Below, piece after piece: positions 52,261 to 64,000 of a DNA stretch of 64,000 nucleotides. Source of the stretch: Anoplopoma fimbria. Taxonomy: Eukaryota; Chordata; Actinopteri; Perciformes; Anoplopomatidae. The translations under genes and the position numbers were made by a program. The number at the start of each line of letters is the position of its first letter. Position 1 is the stretch's first letter. Under the pieces are notes generated by a model, which worked only from the letters and a program-made list of their open reading frames with translations, made no database searches and had not been told where the DNA came from. The stretch lies in NCBI RefSeq assembly GCF_027596085.1, contig NC_072449.1:22256334-22320333 (forward strand), in the 5' to 3' direction.

Positions 52261-52671
52261 GGCAACCCAAAGTGATTCTTAATCATTTTTATTATAATTA
52301 TTTTCCCTTTGGCACAATAATGTCTAGTCTAATGGCTTATAACTGCATAGTGTTGTAAAGCTTTATAAAACCTAAATTAATCATTGAAGCAATTCATTAT
52401 AAACCCTTTATGAAGGGTGCCTTATTTTGTAATGTATTTTTAAATGCTTTGTTTATTCTCAGGGAAAAACAAAGAAACTACATTTAGGCTCTAGAGACAA
52501 TTTTTCTACATATATTCTATCACAGAATCATAGCTATTATGAATATATATTTATTTATTATTTTCATGGTTTCAAGGTTCTTATTATATTATTATTCATA
52601 ACTACTATTATTATTCATGACTCCTAATCATTACTCGAGCTGTATTTACTTGCATTACTGTTGTTATTGCA

Positions 52672-52995
52672 GGGGTTTCCCCACGACATTCATTTGAAAC
52701 CCGCGCACTATTTAACAGGAGGTGCTTCATTCCGCGGACTAATCCACGTGTGTACGGAGGCTGTGGATGTCAGTCAGACTTTGAACAGGGCACTGGCGCT
52801 CATCACCGCTAATCTTCGGCCGCTGCTTGTTATCAACGACGCTCCCCCTGACAGCTATCACCGACCAGCTTTAGACATATAGATCGGGATGAACAGCAGC
52901 TGAGACCGGACAGGACACCGGAGGGCATCACCGGAGGGACCGTGCGGAGATTAAACCCTTGCTACGCCGTTTAACGCTGTTACTCGGGAGTTGCG
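52672..52995 (+). promoter_or_regulatory. CpG-rich promoter and 5' leader of the plus-strand gene
   Basis: This stretch is clearly richer in G+C and CpG than its surroundings and leads directly into the start codon at 52996, so it probably contains the transcription start and 5' UTR. A short upstream frame, ATG AAC AGC AGC TGA, sits at 52889 to 52903 and could dampen translation. The left edge is preceded by a pyrimidine-rich run ending in TTGCAG at 52671, which resembles a splice acceptor, so part of the leader could be a second exon of a transcript starting further upstream. A 73-codon open frame at 52661 to 52882 ends before the start codon and has no recognisable content. Confidence 0.5.
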
Positions 52996-53047
52996 ATGGT
53001 CCAGTCAGGGGATATTTTTCTAGCCTTGCTTCTTGTGGGCTGTGCAG
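52996..53047 (+). CDS. ncam1: First coding exon (signal peptide), probable neural cell adhesion molecule 1
   Basis: Partial gene: 17 codons plus one base, reading MVQSGDIFLALLLVGCA, then a GTAAGA donor at 53048. The intron is phase 1, as is usual after a signal peptide in immunoglobulin-family adhesion proteins. The peptide has a short polar start, a hydrophobic core (IFLALLLV) and small residues at its end. It aligns without gaps to the human NCAM1 start as I recall it: M1, Q3, D6, L11, G15 and A17 are identical and most other positions are conservative. The human first exon, from memory, also stops one base into codon 18. NCAM1 is a membrane or GPI-anchored protein with five immunoglobulin and two fibronectin domains acting in neuronal adhesion. 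No later exon is visible in the following 11 kb, which fits the very long first intron known for NCAM1. Eighteen residues are little evidence, so ncam2 or another signal-peptide gene is possible. Confidence 0.55.
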
Positions 53048-53285
53048 GTAAGACAAATGTCACATTGAACACTTCAGATATATATGTTTTTCGTTGTACT
53101 CTTGACTATCACCATCTTTTAATAGCGGTCCGAGCGGCAGAAGACGTCCACTCGCCTCCCGGTTGTTCCTCCTCCTCCTCCCTCGCTGCTAATTAGCTTA
53201 CTGGCGAGCAGGGTGATGTGTTTTTAAAAAAAATAAAAAATAAAGACAGCTTGCTGCTAATGTGTAAGGGAACCATTTTCTCTGG

Positions 53286-53287
<2 letters not shown>

Positions 53288-53364
<77 letters not shown>
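53288..53364 (+). repeat. (CA)n microsatellite, about 38 units
   Basis: Uninterrupted AC run 240 bases after the plus-strand exon donor, inside intron 1. Confidence 0.99.
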
Positions 53365-53366
<2 letters not shown>

Positions 53367-53507
53367 GGGCTACACAACCCATATACTCTGCGTGAACAGC
53401 CTGTACGCTGCTGACTTAGCGGTATTGTGTATTAAATAAAGCCTGATGTCCAGAAAGGACACGGTTGTTAATTGTATGGGAATGAATGTGAGCATTTTAA
53501 ATATGAC

Positions 53508-53512
<5 letters not shown>

Positions 53513-53550
<38 letters not shown>
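53513..53550 (+). repeat. (TTA)n microsatellite
   Basis: About 12 uninterrupted TTA units between the two intronic (CA)n tracts. Confidence 0.97.
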
Positions 53551-53551
<1 letters not shown>

Positions 53552-53653
53552 TTGCCTATTTATGACCGTGTAGGTGTCGGCCGTTTATTTCTCCTTGCAT
53601 GGGACGTGTTTGTTGTTGATGGGGAGTGATGCTGGGCTCCCTGAATTTGTAGT

Positions 53654-53658
<5 letters not shown>

Positions 53659-53723
<65 letters not shown>
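53659..53723 (+). repeat. (CA)n microsatellite, about 32 units
   Basis: Second uninterrupted AC run in intron 1, 295 bases after the first. Confidence 0.99.
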
Positions 53724-53724
<1 letters not shown>

Positions 53725-56700
53725 CCTTCTGGGTTGAGTCACGTTCTCTCAGTTAAAGGTACACTGTGCAAAATTAAACACAGGGCATTTTGAAGTGCAC
53801 CTGGAAATGTGCACAGGTGTAATGGCATTATAGAAGAGGTTATTGACAATGGATGCACGCTTGCATGGAAAAAAAACAACCCATGAAGGGTCTTCCAGGG
53901 ACAATGTGTGTTTATTTGGTCTCTCAGGCACACTGATGCATAGCAAGCACAACTTCTACTCTGAATCATCTGTTATGTAATCCTATGCCACGATAAAGGC
54001 TTTGAAATGAGATCCTCTGAGTTGGTAAAATGTGCCCTTATGTAATTCTAATAAGAGGGAGTTTTCGTGACAAATTGCATTTTTAATAGCCTTTGCGCGC
54101 CCGTTTTTTGATTAAAATCAGTAATTTGACATGAAGGGCGATTATGGTCGGTGTAGTACTCTCAGCTACACTCAGGCTCAGGGTTTACGTGGGATAGCCT
54201 TTTAATCCTTCATATACAATCCAATACGTGCAGGGGTGTTCCTCGGGCAGGAGAGGAAAACACACTGGAAGTGGAGCCCTCACTGCATTGTAATGGTAAT
54301 GCAATTCCTCTGGGGATCATTGGAACATTTAAATGTAGAAATGTCAATTTGCGACACCCTTATGATGAGGTTCAGTCTCCTCCTAATTTAATAAAAGAAT
54401 ATTCTAATGTATTTGACATTTTATTTTGTTATGTATCTACCACCAATTGCACTTACAATGACACTACTGAACATCTTGAGCATTAGATGAGATCTAGTAA
54501 TGATAAAAAAATGAACTGAGAAACTTCAGCCTCTTAAAATTCTCTTCATGTTTGAGGAGGAATATCTTTTTTTCATTGTTTGCGTCACTCGTAATCTTCG
54601 AACATCTGAAGACATTTTCACTTGAATTATACGACTAGATTCACTCCATGTGATCTTATTAATACAGTTATTATATAATTTAGCCATCAATACTGGATGT
54701 TTGAGGCTGATATTGATATTTTATTTATTTTTTAAATTGAAACTTGGACAAACATTGTAATGATGGCACTGTTTCTAAATGCTATTAAAAATCTCGTTGG
54801 CATTTCTTTACTTAAGTTTCTCTTGTCAGCCTTATCTGCAATAACAGACCTGCATTTTGGTCGATATATCAGCGCAGCCGATTTATGGATTTATCTATAT
54901 TGTACAATGTAATTAGGAAAGGGAATATGGGGTTTGGTTCCTTAGCTTAAATATACAATGGAGTACAATAGAAAGTGGATGATGTAGAGTTAAGCATGAA
55001 ACAGCTAGGTTGAATATGGATATAAGACAAATAGGATGATTCTGACCTTTCAATAGATTGATCTCTTCCTCATACAAGTCATGCACCATTACTGAAGCTA
55101 AAATACAAATGTTTGTTTTCTATTCCTTTATAACATCTACTATTGTAGGCACTGGACAAACGTCGGAAATAGTACTTTTGTAAATGTCAGATTTGGAGCT
55201 TTATGCAAAACAAAGAAGATTGTAATCTATATTCATAGATGGTGATATGGCAGATTTGCAGTGTTCATGACTGAACCAAGATTTGGAAGGGCTTAACCAT
55301 CTTTCTCTTCCCAGTCCTCTCTGCTGGCTGCATGCTCAATGGGCCTGTTGAGCCACTTGGCGTAATTATTAATTGATCCTCTTCAAACTGATAACTGGAA
55401 TGTGGGAGAATTTCAAGACTGCATTTCTGACATAAAATGAAATATAGCCTCCAGCAATCAAAGAGAGAGTAGCGAGGCGAAACCAGGCGAGATAACAGAT
55501 GAGTTCCCAATGTCCCCAACCTATGTGATATGATGAATGAAGTGCAATCTTCATCACACCATATGGCTCTCGCTTCAACGGCAAAATGTGGCTCTCTAGT
55601 TTACAGTAGGATTGTTTCACTTAGACGATGTTACATCATCAGTCAAACCATGTGGGAATGATGACGTACGCTGCTCCATTTACAAAGCAAGATGAAATCA
55701 TGGCTGACTGCAGGCTGACTTACAAAACCTCCAGACCTCTTCACGTCTGACTTATTTCATGAGGATGGAAACCAACTTTGCCAAAAGCAATGGCTGCAAG
55801 TCCAACTGCTCCAACTTGATAGAGTGATTACTTAAGAACAGTTTGTGCACATCGTGCACCGCCAGCAGTGTTTCCAACAAAATAGATTCTCTCCCCCCCC
55901 CCCCCCAAAAGGCCTGCCACAATTTCTCTTGTTGATTTCTTCAATTCTTCTTTTGTTAACTAGCAGCAAAACCTAAATGTATTCCAATTACAGTTCTATA
56001 AAGTCAAGAAAATAATCAAATGCTTACATGTGAGAAGCTGAAGCCAAGCAATAAATGATTTAAACGATTAGCTTATTATCAACAGTTTTTAAACTTTCTG
56101 TTAGGTCAATTGAGCATTTCAACACTAGATTGGATCATGGCTTGATGCTTCACTATAAGAGTAAAGCAAAACTTTTAAGCATTTGATTAAAACCATCATG
56201 GAGAGCAAGTGTGTTGGTGAGGGAACCAGTAGTAATTGTTAATGAACCAAAGCAGCAGGAGTGATTGTACAGTCATGTGCATTTGCAGTCATTGCTTAAC
56301 ATGCCTTCAAATTGGAGTCTCAGGCAGTTCTCTGCAACATCTTATTAAAGTCAGACAGACATTTGAAATGAGGTGCATTTGGGAAATCCAGCCAAAGCAA
56401 GTTAAGTGCCAGGCCTTATAAATATTTTCACCTCCATTGTCTGTGATTTTAGCTTTGTCTTATCAAATAACCAAACCTGCCAAGAACACAGTGTCAACTG
56501 ACAGGCTACTGCTAAGCTTTAGAGAATTGAACCAGAATATGTATCTGAATAGAACTGATGATGGAAAAAAAAACAATCACTGTATTCGGAGACAGTTTGT
56601 TGGAAACAACTGTCAGCCATGAATGTTTTAGGTATTCTAGCTAGGCCAATTCAGACGAGTCATTTCAACAAATTCACATGTGCACATAGCTTTATTAACA

Positions 56701-58495
56701 GTGAAGTCAGTGAAATAACCATTCCCTAAAAATCCGACTGTCGACTGTATTTTTAAAGCTCCCAGATCTATTACACATCAGAGATGCTGTGTTTTTCATC
56801 CAGTGTTAGAGACTGTGGTTTTGTGTTCCAGCCAGGACTGTTTGACTCCTCTAGTGATAGGGAGTGGATCAGACAGATCCAGGTCTGAGAGACTTGATTG
56901 GAGCTGCATTGCCTAGGGTCTGTAAAAAGATGACATTACACATGCACGTGACCCTGTGAAGCACTGTGGGAGAAACAGAAACATCTTTTCCTGAGGGTTT
57001 GCTCACAGATGAGGCGCCGGCTGTGCGGCGTAGTGGTTGTTTTTCTGGTGATTACTCCTGTGAGGCCTTAGATATATGCATTATTAATTAGGTATCATTT
57101 GAGAGTACAAAACAGGTTAAACACAGCACTGTCGCCTGGCAGAGTAGCTTGTTTTGTATTTTGTAACTACTGTATGTGAGTACTAAAAAACCTGCCTCAC
57201 ATTGCTTTTTAGCTTAAGATTGCAATTATTCTTACCTCATACCGAGGTGTTTCCACTTCTCTCAAAACTGAAAACATGTTAAGATCTCAGAGCTATCAGG
57301 AAATTAGAGCAGCCTGTCCTTGTCATTCATTAAATTAAAAAGAGGCCAGCACTGTGAAGAGAGGATCCCTGTGGACTTGTAACCCTAGATTGGTAAACCT
57401 TTAGGCATTATATGGCCTCTCTCCACTTTGAAGCATTTACTCTGAGGGATAAAAGAAACCTGTGACAGGGTGTTGCAGACTTTGCCAAAGTTTTTTTTTT
57501 TTAAAAAGTGTCATTATCTGCTTTGTGTAATTGTCGGTTTGTTCAGATTACTATCTCCTGTTGACAATGATGCAGACAACTTTGTCTGAGCATTTCGACA
57601 TAGCCAACGATTCTCAGTTGATCAGATATGACCCGTCACCTTCAGCTATGTAAATGCCAGGTGTACTTGGCAAAATGTCTCTCCTTTTTTATCTCTACGC
57701 TATATACTTGCAAATAAAGGCTGATTTCCCATTTTGCTCGGGCTTGTAAGAACTGAAAGCACCTCCTATCTCCCTCTCTGCCTCTCCATGTCTTATTTGG
57801 GTGTGAAAAAAACAGGATTCATGTGACCCAAAACAAAATCATCACAGCCTTGTTTTGTGGCCCACGTTGCACCTGGAAGAGAAAATGAGACCAAATTGCT
57901 TACGACGCCAACTCCTGAAAGCACGCTTTACAGTATGTCTGTTTTTAAGGAAATTAGTGCACGTCTCATTTTACCGTAATAACATTATTCCCTGCCGGCT
58001 AGGATTTACCTCACAACAGCTTTTAAGGAGTGTGAGGGGAAGCAGCCTGTGTGTGCTCTCTTATGCATCCATGCACATCATGGTGCATTCATTATTGAAA
58101 CACTAAAGGATGCATCACCATGCACAGAGCAGGGACAAATTCAGATTGCTACGCCCGAGGCTTTCTTTTTATGCAGTCACCATAGTGTGTCACCCTCTCC
58201 TCTAACGTTATACTCCTCTACCAGCTTAGTCATCGCCCGGCAATTTAGAGATACCTCTGTTTCACACAAAGTCATGACATGCATTAATATTATTATGAAA
58301 AAAATAATCCATCCTGAAAGCAGTGAAGTGACACAAAAAAGCAGTTATTTTAAATATCTAATTAGATCACACTAAGAAGGTATAATCTCCAGAGGAGCAA
58401 TAACAGCAATAATCTAGCAGTTTTTTCATCCATTCAATGTGCAGGATCCACTTAGAAAGGATGTCTGTGATTCCCACAGATAGGCTATACTTGGA

Positions 58496-58530
58496 CAGCC
58501 TGCATAAGTATTCAGCCTGCATAAGTATTC
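58496..58530 (+). repeat. Tandem duplication of 17 bases
   Basis: CAGCCTGCATAAGTATT appears twice in direct succession, probably a slippage or repair duplication. Confidence 0.85.
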
Positions 58531-61300
58531 TAACAGTCACTCAAGTATATTTTGACCCATTTAACATCTTTTGAGAAGTTTTGTCTGATTTATAATGCAT
58601 TGTGCGTACTTTATCTGAAATCATGCACAGATAACCCTCACACTTTCCATTCATTCTGCCAACTCTTTATTCAAAGGCTCTTTATTCATAGAAATTGCCA
58701 CTACTCATAAAAAAAGATCATATATAATAATCACCTTTTTATAAATGTATAATAACTTACATCCACCGGGATCAGTTCAGTGTCTCATTATTCTGAAGCT
58801 GATCATATTTTATGGGTTCATGTCACAGTGTTAGGATTTTTAGAGGACTAGAAGGAAAAGGGAAATTTAGAAAATGATAGCATTGGGGAAGGGAATTAAC
58901 CTCATTTAAGCATCAGTGCAGAGTAATCTAAAATTATGTAACAGATATGTCCAAGGATAGAAAGAAACCGAGGCAACATGGCTCCTATTTTTAATTTTGT
59001 GGTAGAACTATGTAACTGTCCTGTAAACGCATGTGCATGGATCATGATTAAGTCTCTCAATAGTATGTTAAATATGAAATATTTGCAAAGCTTTTTGTAT
59101 TGATCTAATTGGTCACAGTGCAGTCTGAGATCTTAACATCCATTTTGACTTTTGCTTTATCTGGACAGCACATATTGGATTGTGGGGATCGAACCCAATG
59201 AAAAATGAATGTGTTAAGTTAGGAGCTACACCATTTCTTACCAACATTTGCCATGCTGCTCACCACGCTGCACTCTGCAGTGCATGAAGAAATATTGCTG
59301 CTTTTAACAGCCTTGCAACAGATGGCATTGGGACATTTGTACTTTTACAGGGTTTTTTCCATTTTGGCAGCCAGCTCCTTTCAAACTTAGGTATGGGTAA
59401 CCGTTACCTGGAATATATTTAGCCTTGCATTTCCTCTCATACACATGGAGCCACGACAATCTTTTATCCCAACAGTAGCTTAACCAGGAGGGTGTCACAC
59501 ACTTGGAGATTCAGACTATCTACCACAGACCCCATATCTCTCTTCACAGACAGACAAGGAAGGAAGACATTTTGAGAAGCTAAAAGGTCATTTTAAGGCG
59601 TTTTCACTCAGGGCAGAGAATTGCTAACATTAGCGAGCAATATCATCGAGAGATCAACGTAGCACTTAGCAGAACTCCTGAACCCAAAAGACAGGAGGTG
59701 AAGCTGGAAGATTGTAGGGGATTAGAGTCCATCTCTGAGTCAGAGGTCACCGGAGTACCATAGTTAACTTCTCAGTGCTGGAGTGCTGGCGGTAGAACAG
59801 ATTTGTTTTCAAATACTGATTTTGCTTGTTTTTTTTTGGGCCCCATTACTGGAGTGTTTTCTGACTACTGTGTAATTGCACTGTTAAGTACCTCTTGAAA
59901 CCTTATTGAAATATATTCCAGCCTACTATTGAACCTCATATTAACCTTTTGTGTGGAACAGGTGACCGGCTTTTAACCCGTTGACAGATTGAGGGGTCAT
60001 GAGGTTTTTCTACTCCGTTGTCTGGGAAGGCTTACAGCAGTGTTTCCTGTGATACATAAGGTGCAGGGGGCCGCTGTTGCAGGTCATTCATTCCCTGTTA
60101 GCTGGAGCGCTGTTAGCATCCTTGGCATAAACTCAAGCACAGTTGCTTTTGGCATTGGACTCTGACAGGGGTTGACTTGCCACCTTTACTATGATGTTTA
60201 TGGATAGGACATCAATGCAGAAGAGTTTGATGACACTTGCATTGTGTCATTTTTGCTTCACTGAACTCAATAGTTTGCTGGTCAGCCCTCACCTTTGGTT
60301 ACAAGCTTTGGATATTGACCTGAAGATGAAGCATATCTGCAGGGCTATAGTAACTGACAGATGAATTGACAGTGAAGAAACTTCCACATGGCCAAACTTC
60401 ATAAAGATATGCAAGACCCAGGCATTGATTCCCAGCAATTGTATCTCCGTCTTTTTGTGCGTTCCAACAAAACCCAGTAGGCGTGTTTGCAGGTGGAAAG
60501 TTCGGAGGAATCCGCTGTTTGCGGCTCTCTACAGGCAAACAGTAGGGTTAGCTTTAAGATGGATTCCTGTGCATAAAATGCTGGTCGGTATGACCAAAAA
60601 TATGGATAACAGTATTTTTTAAGATTCTGAGGGTTTCACCGGTTATCACTGTATTTCTATAAATATTTGTTTGCATTACTGTGGTTTTGTACAGGTTTAT
60701 GGTATCTTATTCTATCGCAGGGACCTGAAAAAAAAACTGGGGGATGTCATCATGTGTCAACACTTTCTTTACTTTAGGGTTTGCTTGGCCCCAGACAATT
60801 ATACAATATATGAAGAAATTTGATTGCATGAAACAGTTGAAGAATGTAAGATAGTTGTATAACCACCATAAACTGACCACAGGTCTGATGTTGTAGAAAA
60901 GTGGGCGACTGTACAAAGCTGCTTCCAGCTTGCTTCGCTGTTGTTGGTATTTTGTTAGATTTTTATTGCACGCTTAATCTCACTCCACCGCTTGATTTTC
61001 CTGACATATTCAGTGCCAAATCCTTCTTAAAGTGACGTCTGACCTTTGTCTTCACTGTTTCACCGGCGCTACTAGCCGACGGCCTCAAATCTGACGACCA
61101 TACTCGCATTCTTGGTATTCCAACGCAAGTTTTCAACTGAGCTGACGGAGTAAGTTGCTAGTGTTAGCTCCATTGGCATCAACAGTGACTACCTCAGATT
61201 TTTTAAACCCCCAAAAACTTCCAAACACGGCTCCTCTCTTGGGAACAAGTTCTTCTAGTGCGTCTCCGGTCTCAATTCTTCATCTTCCATCTGTCTTTTC

Positions 61301-61322
61301 TGTTCTTGTTCTTGTTCTTGTG
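61301..61322 (+). repeat. (TGTTCT)n short tandem repeat
   Basis: About three and a half units within a stretch (60990-61400) that looks like an old dispersed repeat but could not be assigned. Confidence 0.8.
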
Positions 61323-62852
61323 AAGTAGTGGCGGAGCTTCTACCAGCTGTTAACACACTGTTCTGCTTCCTGGCTAGCTAGCAGCTACAACGTTACCCAG
61401 CATGCCGTTCGACAGTGTAAATTTAAATTATTACCACAAAGACATTATGCTTATCTTAAAAGATGTATTAATATTTTATACATTGGAGGTTTACTGCATA
61501 TTTAGTGTCTTGAATTTATGTTGTGTTGAATGTAGTGATGCATAACACTGGAGAGCGGACTGGGAGCTAACCAGTGGGACACGCTAACGTGCACTTTCAT
61601 GCTCTAGAAGCACGGGCAGAAGTCCTGGCTGTGTTAACAAAGCAAGGAGAAGCTCGGATTACCTCAAACACAGATGGAGAGGGACTTCATTCTCTGCTCG
61701 GAAAGACATTACACCACTACATCCTTACATAGCTAATAGTTATTTGCTGCTATGTTAATGCTCTGTATGTTACATACTGCTTTCAAATTTAAATTTATTT
61801 TCTACTGGAATCTTAATGAGATAGCATGCACTGGAGAGTAAGAAGTTAAAACGGGATGAAGGACAGGAGACCTGCAAAGTTATTGACTTAAACACACAAT
61901 GTGATTAAAATAGGTTGTATTTTAAGCTTGCTGATTCACTTGGTTAACCTATGATTTTTTCATTGGTTTTTCTAAGAAGTAGCAGACTAAAATGCAATAT
62001 TCAACAAAACTTTGTCTGTGATGCAGTGCCATCTTTTGAAGTGAAGTCTTATTTGTGTACACTGTTTGTTTGGCATCTTGTCTGTCTTGGTCTGTTTTAC
62101 CATGTCTCTCACGCTCCTCCCTGAAGGATCTCCTCTCAGTATGAGTCTTTGACTTCCTCTGCCTAAAAGCCGTCTTGCTCTCTTTGCCAGCAGAGGCCGG
62201 ATGTGTCACGATGAACCCCATTGTGCATCTTTTCCATGGATGTCATAGAGTGCAAAGGCAGATGACAGGCCCTCTGAAGCAAATTAAATGATCGTACAGC
62301 ACTTGTCATAGTAGCCAGGCCATTGTTACTGTCTTAAAGACTTATATTTATTTATCATTCTAATGCTTAAGGCAGATTAGTAGATTCCTGTTCACGTTTG
62401 TGGTCAAAATGCTCACAGTGCAGTGTTTCCCATTAATTATATAAACTGTGCAGCCTGCCATAGTCTTATTTGTCTTGCCACAGTTCATATTAACCCCCCC
62501 AAAAAATGTATTGGATGGGCTGGCAGGTCGCACCGGACGTATTTCCTCCGCGGCAGTGTGTAGCAACTGGCTCTAGTTCAACTCTGAAAGACCCAGAGAA
62601 AGTGGCTCTTGCCCATTAGCCTTCCAGCACCCATTGGCTGGACCTCCCTGCTTCCCGGGGACTTGGACTGGGTTCTTGCGGCGCCCTCTCTCCATGTGGG
62701 GAGGGGCGGGCTGCGGTCTGCAGCGATGTCAGCAACTCACCCTACCAGTATTGAAACAGGTCTCTCATTTTTTCGTGTGTGACTATTTTGCCACATCATC
62801 ACCATTCATATCTATACAACCTATGTTGATGAAATTGTTGACTAGAGCACAG

Positions 62853-62884
62853 TGGTGAAAGAAGTACTCAGATCTTTTACTTAA
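62853..62884 (+). repeat. Fish dispersed repeat (stepped AAGTA family), 30-base stub
   Basis: AGTGGTGAAAGAAGTACTCA followed by GATCTTTTACTTAA is the very start of the family, cut off where another repeat begins. It lies within the nested cluster at 62421-63490. Confidence 0.5.
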
Positions 62885-62904
62885 AGGTGCACTATGTACT
62901 ATGT

Positions 62905-63206
62905 GGGCGGCTGTGGCGTAGTGGAGAGCAAGGTAGTTCTCCAATCAGAGGGTCGGTGGTTCGATACCCGGTCGATGTCGATGTCGGTGTCCTTGGGCAA
63001 GACACTTAACCCCAAGTTGCTCCCGAAGGCTTGCCATCGGTGTGGACTGGATGATGAATGTTAGTTAGAGTCTGATGGTGGCACCTTGCATGGTAGCCTG
63101 TCATCAGTGTGTGAATGGGTGAATGATATGTAATATACTACTGATTGTAAGTCGCTTTGGACAAAAGCGTCTGCTAAATGACTGTAATCTAATGTAATGT
63201 AATGTA
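62905..63206 (+). mobile_element. tRNA-derived SINE
   Basis: The head GGGCGGCTGTGGCGTAGTGG has a tRNA-like A box, and GGTTCGATACC at about 62959-62970 is a good B box, together forming an internal RNA polymerase III promoter. The body follows with CTTGGGCAAGACACTTAACC, and the 3' part ends TAAGTCGCTTTGGACAAAAG, CGTCTGCTAAATGACTGTAA and a short TAATG repeat tail. That tail segment is common to fish SINEs and their partner LINEs as I recall. The insertion interrupts another repeat: ACTATGT lies on the left and ATGTAGGATTTTG on the right. Flanking duplications are short and not clear-cut. Confidence 0.85.
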
Positions 63207-64000
63207 GGATTTTGAGGCATCGAGCAGTGAGCTTGCAGATTGCAACCTACTGAAAACTCTCCTGTGTGCCAAGTATGTAGTAGAACTACGATGGGCGACG
63301 CAAAGTGTTTGGTTTTTTCTGATATCGGCTACTGGAGAAACATGGGCGGCCGGCTCTTTAAAGAGGTCCCGCTCAACTTGTAGATAAACCTCTCATTCTA
63401 AGGTTACAACACCACAATTATTCTTTTTCTCGGGTGAGAGGGTCCTCGGACTACCAACCACAGTCTCACTAAATCCTGTGGGAAACACTGCAATGCAGTA
63501 AGCTAGTGTTTTATAATGTTCCCCGCCCAAAACCTGCCTTTGATGCTGCTTACACAACTCCCTACAGCTTATTTTGGGTATCTAGTCATTTTCAAGCTTA
63601 AGACATTTTGAAGCATGGGGAGACATTATTCGAAACACAGTGAATCTGGATTAAAAAAAGAGGAGAAATCAGTGACTGCGCTGCATGTATGCTGTTAGCA
63701 AATGGTAATCATTCGCTGTAATCTTAATGGCATACAGGGGATTTGTGTATCTACTCCTGCTGGAGATTCCTTCACAACAGCCATTAGCGAGGAGACGAGC
63801 TAGGCCTGTGAAGGGCTGTTCTCTGCCTTATGACAGAACGTGGCTGCTTTCTCTGCATGACTGGCTACAGTAACACACAGCTAAAACACATTTTGACTGA
63901 ACAGGGTCAGGGCGCCGTTTCACCACTGGATGGAAGCCACCATGCTGGAGCATTGAGGATGTTTGACATAGCTGTGGCATTCACATCCTTCATCAGCCTT

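Larger units (their letters stand above)
62421..63490. repeat. Nested repeat cluster bounded by CAGTGTTTCCCA inverted ends
   Basis: Left end CAGTGTTTCCCATTAATT at 62421 and right end CCTGTGGGAAACACTG at 63475-63490 are inverted copies of an 11 to 12 base terminal sequence typical of hAT-type elements. No matching 8-base target duplication is visible, so the two ends may come from different insertions. Inside lie a stub of the stepped AAGTA family (62853-62884), a repeat running GGTGCACTATGT...GGATTTTGAGGCATCGAGCA to about 63440, and a SINE inserted in that repeat. Confidence 0.5.
53048..64000 (+). other. Start of intron 1 of the plus-strand gene
   Basis: Everything after the GTAAGA donor appears non-coding. 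Open frames are short, unrelated to known domains as far as I can tell, and several simply translate (CA)n. The stretch holds two (CA)n tracts and a TTA repeat within 0.7 kb of the exon, a 14-base C run at 55893 to 55906, a 17-base tandem duplication near 58496 to 58530, and the nested repeat cluster from 62421. The sequence at 57.0 to 58.4 kb and 59.5 to 60.5 kb looks unique but shows no motif I can defend. The intron continues beyond the window. Confidence 0.45.

Noticed and set aside
60570..61420. Old dispersed repeat around GGTTATCACTGTATTTCTAT and the TAGCTAGCAGCTACAACGTT block
   Set aside because: Appearance suggests a repeat, but no second copy in the window and no clear ends.
62905..62980. 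Possible tRNA gene
   Set aside because: A and B boxes are present, but the region continues into a SINE body and tail, and a proper anticodon stem and acceptor pairing are not evident.
62411..63500. Single intact hAT-type element with 8-base target duplication
   Set aside because: The inverted ends match, but the bases outside (TCACAGTG on the left, CAATGCAG on the right) do not form a duplication, and no hAT transposase sequence lies inside.

Overview
The window is non-coding-dominated, AT-rich vertebrate nuclear DNA, most likely from a teleost and probably a spiny-rayed (percomorph) fish. The main reasons are the dispersed repeats I recognise as fish families: a Tc1-like transposon, foldback MITEs, a tRNA-derived SINE with a TAATG tail, and long (CA)n tracts. 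Nothing looks bacterial or viral. Almost every open frame over 60 codons is chance, lies in a repeat or runs through a microsatellite. Family names for repeats are from memory of fish genomes and were not checked against a library. | Two short first coding exons stand out. On the minus strand, 29641 to 29566 encodes a 25-residue signal peptide ending at a GTAAG donor in phase 1. On the plus strand, 52996 to 53047 encodes a 17-codon signal peptide ending at a GTAAGA donor, also in phase 1. The plus-strand exon aligns without gaps to the start of vertebrate NCAM1, as I remember it, and is called ncam1 with moderate confidence. The minus-strand exon is unidentified; its length, phase and last residues would fit another immunoglobulin-type adhesion gene such as cadm1, but that is a guess. 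The two point away from each other with about 23 kb between their start codons. | Layout: 1 to 29565 would be the first intron of the minus-strand gene. It holds repeats, a decayed Tc1 element at 19334 to 20789, an isolated GC-rich block near 23.6 to 24.0 kb, and several stretches that look like conserved regulatory DNA. From 28.7 to 29.8 kb is its CpG-rich promoter area. From 29.8 to 52.7 kb is the intergenic interval, with more repeats, candidate regulatory blocks and a 110-base (CA)n. From 52.67 to 53.05 kb is the CpG-rich 5' leader and first exon of the plus-strand gene. From 53048 onward is the start of its first intron, with two more (CA)n tracts close to the exon and a nested repeat cluster with an inserted SINE near 62.4 to 63.5 kb. 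| If the exon calls are right, the window is the regulatory and first-intron territory of two divergent neural cell-adhesion genes. No new biological system was found. The most useful leads are the divergent exon pair, the candidate enhancers between and beside them, and two clear cases of transposon-in-transposon insertion.
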